From the NCBI GenBank assembly GCA_902762655.1, contig CACWOZ010000001.1:186001-250000 (forward strand): a DNA stretch of 64,000 bases, written 5' to 3'. The stretch's first letter is position 1; the number at the start of each line of letters is the position of its first letter. Of this stretch, positions 25,927-31,917 are shown piece by piece. The notes under the pieces are model-generated. The model saw only the letters and a list, made by a program, of their open reading frames with translations, searched no databases and was not told the origin of the DNA. The position numbers and the translations under genes were made by a program. The stretch is from an uncultured Bacteroidia bacterium. Its GTDB lineage: Bacteria; Bacteroidota; Bacteroidia; Bacteroidales; UBA932.

Positions 25927-26130
25927 ATTAGTTGAATTTTAAATAATAGTTTCAGTTCGAAAAACGGTACCTGAAGTACATGTCAGGTGTATCCTCCATT
26001 TGGCTTTAAATAAAATTGGTTGAAAATTCAATCATAAATTTTTTTATCTTTGTAAAGTAAAAATGTTCCTATAATCAAACAATAGTGTAACAAAGTAAAT
26101 AAAAAATATCTATTTGTCCAAATATAATTG
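25927..26130. promoter_or_regulatory. Divergent control region with a TAnnTTTG box
   Basis: About 200 AT-rich bases between the excisionase-like gene (minus) and the HTH regulator (plus). A plus-strand TATCTTTG box lies at 26045-26052, with a TTG at 26020-26022 as a loosely spaced -33 element. It would drive the regulator gene from about 80 bases upstream. No clear box was found for the minus-strand gene. Confidence 0.5.
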
Positions 26131-26592
26131 GTGGTAAAGAATAAGAATCTGCATTTTCTGGAAAGCCTATTGGCTTCAATTGACATGTCCAAACCGGAGC
26201 TCGCGCATCTGATGAGGATGTCGCCGCAGAATATCTTTGCCTATTTTAAGAGGGATGACATGCGTTTGTCATTCGCCCAGGAGGTGGTGGACAGGCTGGG
26301 GTTTGAGCTGAGATTCTCTTTGGGAAAAGAGGATCCATCTCCGTCGTGTATCGTGGAGATTGAACTGCCTCAAGGGCAGGATAGTGCAGATCGCCTTGCC
26401 TTTTTGCGAATGGCTTTGAAATACTATGAGATTTCCCGCAAGGATGTTGCCGAGAAACTAGGACTGAACTACACCGGTGTGAACCGTTGGTTCAAGGTGG
26501 ACGACATCTCTATCAGCTACATATTCAAGATAGCGGAGCTTTATGATTTGAAGGTGAGGACAACTATCAAACCCAAATCGTCTATTTCTTAA
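26131..26592 (+). CDS. Double helix-turn-helix regulator
   Basis: About 153 residues. Starts at GTG 26131 or the TTG three bases earlier; the first ATG in frame would remove the first helix. Two related XRE-like segments: SKPELAHLMRMSPQNIFAYFKRDDMRLSFAQEVVDRLGFELRF and SRKDVAEKLGLNYTGVNRWFKVDDISISYIFKIAELYDLKVR. This internal duplication suggests one chain binds like a dimer. Probably controls the mobile element. No named family recognised. Confidence 0.72.
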   Translation: MVKNKNLHFLESLLASIDMSKPELAHLMRMSPQNIFAYFKRDDMRLSFAQEVVDRLGFELRFSLGKEDPSPSCIVEIELPQGQDSADRLAFLRMALKYYEISRKDVAEKLGLNYTGVNRWFKVDDISISYIFKIAELYDLKVRTTIKPKSSIS

Positions 26593-27145
26593 TCAGGATT
26601 ATCCAACGGCCGGTTTTCCGTCCTTCTTTACGCTCGAGATATCCGTCTCTTTGGAGTTTATTCAGATGGTATTTCACACCATCCGGAGTCAGATCAAGAA
26701 TCGGAGCCAAGGCCATACGGGTCAAGTATGGATCATCTGTCAACAAGTCCAGAATCTTTTGGGCAGTCTCACCGATGGGCTTTTGGGTAGTGTTTTGGGT
26801 AGTATCCTCGCTCTTTAGGGTAGTGTTTTCCAGCTTTGGGTTGGTCTTTGGTGTGGAGTTTTCGTCCTTAGGGGTAGTCTTAAGGGTAGTGTTTTCCAAC
26901 TTTGGTGTGGACTCTTGGTCAATAATGCGCTGAAAATCCGCATCCGTCTTTCCATAGAGGACGCTGTACACTGTGGTGAAGAAGGAGGAGGCATCCGACT
27001 CGAAGGTAGGTGCAAGGTCTTTGGTGTAAAGTCGCAGTTCAGCGGTGTGCGTGGTGATCTTCTGGAAGCCGGAGCCTCGTTTCTCCATCAGGTCCAGCTG
27101 GGTGAGGACATCGGCAATGAGTATGTTGTTTTCTATCCTAATATC
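26582..27145 (-). pseudogene. 3' remnant of an AlbA/AAA-4-type ATP-binding regulator
   Basis: The readable frame from 27145 (DIRIENNILIADVLTQLDLMEKRGSGFQKI) matches the C-terminal GHKL-like end of Schlafen/AlbA-type ATP-binding regulators, followed by a Thr/Lys/Asn repeat linker and a winged-helix end (ILDLLTDDPYLTRMALAPILDLTPDGVKYHLNKLQRDGYLERK). A stop (TAA, 27146-27148) precedes it and no N-terminal AlbA domain exists upstream, where the integrase gene ends. The linker DNA contains direct repeats around GGTAGTGTTTTCC. Its C-terminus overlaps the HTH gene by 11 bases. A product from the ATG at 27088 (168 residues) is still possible. Confidence 0.7.
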
Positions 27146-27208
27146 TTACCTTGTAAGGTTAATGGTTTTGCACTGAATAGGCAAATCTTCCTCCAGATAC
27201 TCTAATCC

Positions 27209-28579
27209 CTATAACAAATTGTTGAACTTGGTCATGGATTCTGCTTTGGCTGAATCTACTATGTCGATATAAGGTTTCATGGCCTTGTAATCACTATGGC
27301 CGGTCCATTTCATGACTATGCTCGGGGAAATTCCCAAGGAAAGGGCGTTTACGATGAAGGTTCGGCGGCCGGTGTGGGTGCCTACAAGTTCATATTTAGG
27401 GTGAATCTCATCGGTGCGGACATTCCCCTTGTAAGTGGTTATTCTTATATCTTCATCAATGCCTGCCATCTTGCATAGTTCCTTGATGCTGCGATTCATG
27501 GCCTGGTTGGTATAGCAGGGAAGGGCTTTGTTCCCGGAGAATGGAGCATCCTTGTATTTCTCAAGTATGGCCTTGGTGATTTCGTTCAGTTCGATGGACA
27601 CGCTGTCCGCAGTCTTAATCGTAGTTATTTCTATGTGGTCGCCCTTGATGTCGCTCCGGCGGAGATTGCTGGCATCGGAGTGTCGAAGGCCGGAGAAGCA
27701 GCAGAAGAGAAAGACATCCCGTACAGGATCCAGGCGGGGTACTCCGGAGAGATTCAGCTTTTTCACTTTGGCTATCTCTTCCTTAGTGAGAAAGATGACC
27801 TTGTTTTGAGTTTGTTTCAAGGTGGGCCTGAAGGACTTGAAAGCCCTGTTGACTGTGTAACCATTGTCTTGTGCCCATCTGAGGAACCATGTCAGGAACT
27901 CCAGTTTCTTCTTGATCGTGGAATTGTTGATGCCTATCCGTAACGGTTTGTTTTCGGTTCTTTCATCCTCGCTCTCCTTCTTTCTGCGGGCTGGATGAAT
28001 CTCTTTGCTGTCGCGCAGATAGGCGACAAAACCCGTAAGGGCATCTTCATCCAATTCGGAAAGCTTTAACTTCGGGCAGAAGTTCATAAGATCCGCCTTT
28101 ATGGCCGTCATCTTTTCGAAGGTGGCCTCCGTCCATGCGTTCTTCTCTCCGCATTTCTTGGTGAAATCGTCGAAGACCGTGAACATGCTAGGTTCCTTTG
28201 GCTTTGCTAGTATTATCTTTGGTTCCGGTGCCGGGCGTTGGGGACGAAAGCCCGTCATGCGTTCCTTGAAAGAGGCCTGCACTTCCGACGGGGTCGGAAT
28301 CTTGTCGTTCACTTCATAGTACTGGAAAACCATGTCGATGGCGTCCTTGCATTTACGCAGTTCGTCATTGATGGTGGATGCCGTTTCGCCTTTCGGCCCT
28401 CTATAGCTGTTGCGCACCAGCTCGTTGTCTTTATCCCATGCATTTAGGGTGTTGACCTGGCAGCCTGTACTGAGGTCTAAACGCTGGCTGTTGAATGTTA
28501 CTCTAAGGCGTATCTGGTACTTGTTCTTTTCCTTCCCGTAGGCGAAAAGCTTAAATGCCGCATTGCGCTTGATTTTCAT
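27209..28579 (-). CDS. Tyrosine integrase of the mobilizable element
   Basis: 456 residues from the ATG at 28579 (MKIKRNAAFKLFAYGKEKNKY), preferred over a longer reading that runs into the att region. Arm-binding domain, core-binding SAM-like domain, and catalytic domain with FCCFSGLRHSD (Arg), HTGRRTFI (His-x-x-Arg), WTGHSDYKAMKPY (His and Tyr nucleophile context). Bacteroidetes element-type integrase. Encoded right next to the tRNA-Ser fragment, as expected for the enzyme that made the insertion. Confidence 0.92.
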   Translation of the reverse strand: MKIKRNAAFKLFAYGKEKNKYQIRLRVTFNSQRLDLSTGCQVNTLNAWDKDNELVRNSYRGPKGETASTINDELRKCKDAIDMVFQYYEVNDKIPTPSEVQASFKERMTGFRPQRPAPEPKIILAKPKEPSMFTVFDDFTKKCGEKNAWTEATFEKMTAIKADLMNFCPKLKLSELDEDALTGFVAYLRDSKEIHPARRKKESEDERTENKPLRIGINNSTIKKKLEFLTWFLRWAQDNGYTVNRAFKSFRPTLKQTQNKVIFLTKEEIAKVKKLNLSGVPRLDPVRDVFLFCCFSGLRHSDASNLRRSDIKGDHIEITTIKTADSVSIELNEITKAILEKYKDAPFSGNKALPCYTNQAMNRSIKELCKMAGIDEDIRITTYKGNVRTDEIHPKYELVGTHTGRRTFIVNALSLGISPSIVMKWTGHSDYKAMKPYIDIVDSAKAESMTKFNNLL

Positions 28580-28711
28580 TTTCCGGTCCCTCCAGAACCT
28601 TAAAAATATCCCAAAAATATCCCAAAAATGGACGGAGTCAAAAAACTCCACTTGCAAAAATACGCAATATAAATCGTTAAAACAAGTATTTCTGGAGTTG
28701 TTTCTTTGTTT

Positions 28712-28735
28712 GGTTCGAATCCCTCCGCCTCCGCA
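28712..28735 (+). other. tRNA-Ser 3' fragment, attachment-site core
   Basis: GGTTCGAATCCCTCCGCCTCCG reads as T-stem end, TTCGAAT T-loop, CCCTC T-stem, CGCCTCC acceptor strand and G discriminator, then CA. The expected 5' T-stem (GAGGG) is absent (bases are TTTGG), so the tRNA identity ends at the GG. This is the attB core carried at the far end of an element integrated in the 3' end of a tRNA gene; the G discriminator and acceptor suggest tRNA-Ser. Confidence 0.75.
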
Positions 28736-28778
28736 GAGTGCCGTGATTGGTAATTATCTGTTCATCAGGATTATATGT

Positions 28779-28813
28779 AAAAAGAAGTTGGAAATCATCC
28801 AACTTCTTTTTAG
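28779..28813. terminator. Bidirectional hairpin terminator
   Basis: AAAAGAAGTTGG, loop AAATCAT, CCAACTTCTTTT: a 12-bp perfect stem flanked by A- and T-runs. It lies ~45 bases after the tRNA-Ser fragment and was probably the terminator of the original tRNA gene. It also ends the small membrane-protein gene reading leftwards. Confidence 0.75.
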
Positions 28814-28850
28814 TTAATCTGTTAATAGTCAATATGTTACTGGTCGCGCT

Positions 28851-29033
28851 CTATTTGAACCAATCGGTCAGGTGATCCTTGGCATACAGATAGTACACGG
28901 CAAGGCCGATCCAACTTGTTGCAAGTACAAGAACTGCTGTGATGATTTTCCCTACGAGTGAAATGGGTTTCTTGAGAATGTCAAGGACGGCGATGACCGA
29001 AAGGACTACACCGATAAGATAGATGATACTCAT
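28851..29033 (-). CDS. Small two-helix membrane protein (60 aa)
   Basis: Two hydrophobic helices (SIIYLIGVVLSVIAVLDIL and LVGKIITAVLVLATSWIGLAVYYLY) with a short charged tail. The pattern resembles the PLDc_N/superinfection-immunity type of small proteins, role unknown. A TAnnTTTG box (TAACTTTG, minus strand, 29057-29064) sits 23 bases before the ATG and a hairpin terminator follows, so this is a complete single-gene unit. Confidence 0.7.
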   Translation of the reverse strand: MSIIYLIGVVLSVIAVLDILKKPISLVGKIITAVLVLATSWIGLAVYYLYAKDHLTDWFK

Positions 29034-29056
29034 TTGTGTTTATGTTTTCAGTTTCC

Positions 29057-29064
29057 CAAAGTTA
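29057..29064 (-). promoter_or_regulatory. TAnnTTTG promoter box for the small membrane protein
   Basis: TAACTTTG on the minus strand, 23 bases before the ATG at 29033. No clear TTTG -33 element at 19-21 bases upstream. Confidence 0.5.
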
Positions 29065-29091
29065 AGCTTTTTTTCGGAAAACTCGTAAAAA

Positions 29092-30027
29092 TTATTTCAG
29101 AACGGCGCTCATAGATTCCACGACCTTGCGTTTCTGATCTATGCTTGGATGTACGTACAGGTTTAAGGTCGTGCTGATGTTCGAATGCCCAAGAAGTGCG
29201 CTTACGGTCTTGTAGTCACAATTGCCGTCTATGCATCTGGTAGCAAAACTGTGCCGGAGTGCATGGAAACGGATATTGGGCAGACCAGCTCTCCGCAACA
29301 ACCTTTTGTAGAAAGTCCTGTACACCCTCGGCTCTATTGGGACCTTCTTCCCGGAAAGGACGAACGCCTCGTCTCCCGCCATGTTTTTGTAGGGTATCAG
29401 TTGTTGTATCAGTTCGGCAGGCACTGGGATGTCCCTGATCGAATCGGGAGATTTTGGAGCATCCATGACAAGTTCCGTATGCTTTGACCCGGAATCATCA
29501 TAGACATATATGCGCTGAAGAGTCTGGCGGATGCGGATGATGCATTCATCGGTATCTACATTATCCCAGCGTAAAGCGCAGATTTCTCCTATCCTGAGCC
29601 CTGAAAACAGACAAATCTGCAGGCCTAAGCTTTTGCTTGACGGATGCTCTTTAAGATGGTTGGAAAGAATGCGCTGCTGTTCCAGGGAGAAGGTCGGCAC
29701 AGCGGTATTCTTTTGTCGTGTGGGGAGTCGGATTTGCATGGGGCGATAATCCATCAAACCATTCCTGTCGGCAAACACCAGAATCATTTTAAGAACCACC
29801 AGGATGTCGTGCACCGACTTCCCTGAAAGACCGTCTGCTAATTTTGCATTAACCATCTCCTGAACATCGTTTTCAGTGATGGAGGTCTTTTTGCCGAACG
29901 CAGGCAGCAGGTGGCTTTCCAAAATGAAATTGTAAGCGGCCAAAGTCGATAATTTGACATACAGGCTTTTCTCTGCTTTCCACATGGAGGCAATCCGGGA
30001 TATGGTCTCGTGCTGCGACATGGCCAT
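29092..30027 (-). CDS. Second tyrosine recombinase
   Basis: 311 residues with SAM-like core-binding domain (1-110) and a full catalytic set: SGLRIGE (Arg), H-A-L-R-H-S-F-A-T (His-x-x-Arg), LGHSNISTTLNLYVH (His, Tyr). No arm-type domain, so it is closer to the short Bacteroidetes invertase/XerC-like recombinases than to the element integrase. It lies outside the tRNA-Ser fragment. No inverted repeats that would mark an invertible segment were found next to it. Confidence 0.88.
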   Translation of the reverse strand: MAMSQHETISRIASMWKAEKSLYVKLSTLAAYNFILESHLLPAFGKKTSITENDVQEMVNAKLADGLSGKSVHDILVVLKMILVFADRNGLMDYRPMQIRLPTRQKNTAVPTFSLEQQRILSNHLKEHPSSKSLGLQICLFSGLRIGEICALRWDNVDTDECIIRIRQTLQRIYVYDDSGSKHTELVMDAPKSPDSIRDIPVPAELIQQLIPYKNMAGDEAFVLSGKKVPIEPRVYRTFYKRLLRRAGLPNIRFHALRHSFATRCIDGNCDYKTVSALLGHSNISTTLNLYVHPSIDQKRKVVESMSAVLK

Positions 30028-30103
30028 AATTACTGTAACTAATTATTGACGCAAAATCGCGCAAAAGGTTTAATATCAGCAAGAAAGAAATTATTAATCG
30101 CTT

Positions 30104-30147
30104 CAACGGCCCCCCCAAAAAAAATATTGGGCAGCAGTTGAAGATCA
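30104..30147 (-). terminator. Hairpin after the LytTR operon
   Basis: On the minus strand CTTCAACTGCTGCCCAA can pair with TTGGGGGGGCCGTTGAAG around a T-rich loop, with small bulges. Contains a C7/A8 homopolymer run. It lies ~30 bases after the response-regulator stop. Likely a terminator, though there is no clean T-tail. Confidence 0.4.
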
Positions 30148-30175
30148 TCAGGATTTTCCAGTATCAACTCAAAGA

Positions 30176-30871
30176 CTAAGCCAGTGCTTCTTTAAGGCTT
30201 TGCCTGTAACTGTCGCTCACGGGGACGGTCTTCCCGTCCGTCAAGGTGAGCGAATTGCTTCCTGCCTCACGGATGTGGGAAAGCGACACTATATATGAAC
30301 GGTGCACCCGACAAAATCTGTCGGAAGGGAGCTGCTCTGCAATTTTCCGGAGGCTATAAAGGATAACAAGTGGCGCTGCATCGCCTGTCAGGTGAATTTT
30401 GATATATTCGCTCATGCTCTCAATCCAGATTATATCATTGAAATCCACCCGTACATTCTTGTAATCTGTTTTGAAGAAGATGTGATCTGCGGCCAGTGCT
30501 GCAGCCTGTGCCGCTTTCTTCTCTTCGATCCTCTGCTGCAGTCTCTCGGCCGTGCGTCTGAACTCTTCGAAACTGAAGGGCTTCAGCAGGTAACCGGCAG
30601 CGTCTATCCGGAATCCTTCCACAGCGTATTCGGAATATGCCGTTGTGAAAACCACCAGCGGAGGGTTTTCCAGCGATTTTACGAAGTCCATCCCGTTAAG
30701 ATCCGGCATGTTGATGTCGATGAAAACCGCATCCGCCTTACCTATATGTTCCCGGGCTGCGACTGCGCTTGGGCAAGAGGCTATCAGGTCCAGATAGGGA
30801 ACCTTGCCGATGTAGAGTTCCAACTGGCGCAGAGCCAGAGGCTCGTCGTCTATTGCGAGGACTTTTATCAT
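30176..30871 (-). CDS. LytTR-family response regulator
   Basis: 231 residues. Receiver domain with DDEP, phosphoacceptor D52 (VFIDINMPDLNG), TTAYSEYAVEGF and K in LKPF; then a LytTR DNA-binding domain (about 130-231: FFKTDYKNVRVDFNDIIWIESMSEYIKI ... FCRVHRSYIVSLSHI). Its start overlaps the stop of the sensor kinase (ATGA). Candidate target: the tandem repeats at 31829-31880 before the carbohydrate-binding cluster. Confidence 0.95.
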   Translation of the reverse strand: MIKVLAIDDEPLALRQLELYIGKVPYLDLIASCPSAVAAREHIGKADAVFIDINMPDLNGMDFVKSLENPPLVVFTTAYSEYAVEGFRIDAAGYLLKPFSFEEFRRTAERLQQRIEEKKAAQAAALAADHIFFKTDYKNVRVDFNDIIWIESMSEYIKIHLTGDAAPLVILYSLRKIAEQLPSDRFCRVHRSYIVSLSHIREAGSNSLTLTDGKTVPVSDSYRQSLKEALA

Positions 30872-31773
30872 ACGGGAAGAATCAGAAAGATTTCATATAT
30901 ACTGTCGCCCGCATCGATATGCAGGGTATAGTTGTCTCCGTAAAGCAGGTTCAGGCGTTTACGTGTGTTCTCCAGCCCCAGACCGTGCTGAACATCACCG
31001 GAGCCCGGAGTCCGGCTGTTCGCACACTGGAAAAAAATCTTACCATTGTCTATGGAAATACTTGTTTGAATAAAGGATTCCTGCTCATAACTGATACCAT
31101 GCTTGAAGGCATTCTCTACGAATGATGCAATCATCAAGGGCGGGACCTCTATGCCTGCCGTATTTTCGGGAAAACTGGTTGTGATTTTTACTTCTTCCGT
31201 ATAGCGCATGCGCATAAGGGAGATGAAATGGTTTAGAAACTCGATTTCTTTCTGAAGGGGAATCTTGGGGGAGTTCCCTTCATAGAGCACAATCCTCATA
31301 AGTTTCGAAAATTCCTCTATGCTTTCCTTCGCTTTGTCCGGATCCAGATCAACTAGTACATGGATATTGTTGAGGGTATTCATGAAAAAGTGGGGATTGA
31401 TCTGGTAGCGCAGGGCTTCCAGTTGGGAACTCAGGTTCTCGTTTTCAAGTTCCTGCAGTTTCTGCTTGTCGCGGACAGAACGGAAATAAGAATGTACGGC
31501 CAAATTGGCGCCGGCAGTCAGGAACAGCCCCAGAATGACGACCATTGTTTCCGGTCGCATCGGGACCGGGCCTTTTTTTTCAGGACCAGGGCCGGGCCTG
31601 AACCCTGGTTCCGGAGGCCTGTGCCCGTCCTTTACATAAGAAGGCAAACCATCTCTGTGCACCTTTTGCGGGGCATTGCTAAGAGTGTAGCCATACCATG
31701 CACCGAACAAAGATAAAAGAACTACGGTGAGAATAACGTGAATCAGTATTTCCTTTTTCTTGATGCTGTCCAT
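30868..31773 (-). CDS. LytS-type sensor histidine kinase
   Basis: 301 residues from the ATG at 31773 (MDSIKKKEILIH). Two membrane helices (about 10-30 and 76-97) separated by a Pro/Gly-rich periplasmic loop (PPEPGFRPGPGPEKKGP). His_kinase domain with H128 in YQINPHFFMNTLNNIH, and an ATPase end with FVENAFKHG (N box) and GLGLENTRKRL (G box). A TATTTTTG box lies 16 bases before the start. Signal unknown. Confidence 0.93.
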   Translation of the reverse strand: MDSIKKKEILIHVILTVVLLSLFGAWYGYTLSNAPQKVHRDGLPSYVKDGHRPPEPGFRPGPGPEKKGPVPMRPETMVVILGLFLTAGANLAVHSYFRSVRDKQKLQELENENLSSQLEALRYQINPHFFMNTLNNIHVLVDLDPDKAKESIEEFSKLMRIVLYEGNSPKIPLQKEIEFLNHFISLMRMRYTEEVKITTSFPENTAGIEVPPLMIASFVENAFKHGISYEQESFIQTSISIDNGKIFFQCANSRTPGSGDVQHGLGLENTRKRLNLLYGDNYTLHIDAGDSIYEIFLILPV

Positions 31774-31789
31774 AATCTGCTGTTCTTCG

Positions 31790-31797
31790 CAAAAATA
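31790..31797 (-). promoter_or_regulatory. TAnnTTTG promoter box for the LytS/LytTR operon
   Basis: TATTTTTG on the minus strand, 16 bases before the kinase ATG at 31773. Confidence 0.55.
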
Positions 31798-31828
31798 CAC
31801 AAAAAACCACCTTTATGTGGAGCTCTCA

Positions 31829-31880
31829 CTGAAAAAAAATGCCCGTTCGCTGAAAAAAATGGGCGTTGGCTGTTTTTTTG
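31829..31880. promoter_or_regulatory. Tandem repeats, candidate LytTR operator
   Basis: Two direct repeats, CTGAAAAAAAATGCCCGTTCG (31829-31849, 21 bases split as 12+9) and CTGAAAAAAATGGGCGTTGG (31850-31869), then a partial CTGTTTTTTTG (31870-31880). The 20-21 base spacing is two helical turns, and LytTR proteins bind direct repeats containing GTT. Lies between the divergent lytS and the carbohydrate-binding gene. Assignment is inferred from position and spacing. Confidence 0.45.
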
Positions 31881-31917
31881 TCTTTCTTGCAAGTGAAACC
31901 GTAAACCATAATGTATT

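Larger units (their letters stand above)
22174..28735. mobile_element. Integrative mobilizable element inserted at tRNA-Ser
   Basis: A compact block of mobility genes between the PUL transporter and a tRNA-Ser 3' fragment: small membrane protein, relaxase, MobC, DUF3987 protein, excisionase-like protein, regulator, broken ATP-binding protein and tyrosine integrase. No conjugation (tra) genes are present, so transfer would need a helper. The right end is fixed by the tRNA-Ser fragment at 28712-28735. The left end is given only as the last mobility gene, because no matching att copy is visible near 22100. Confidence 0.75.

Noticed and set aside
30104-30120. C7/A8 homopolymer as a phase-variation tract
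   Set aside because: It lies in a probable terminator hairpin after the LytTR gene, not in a coding region or a promoter spacer.
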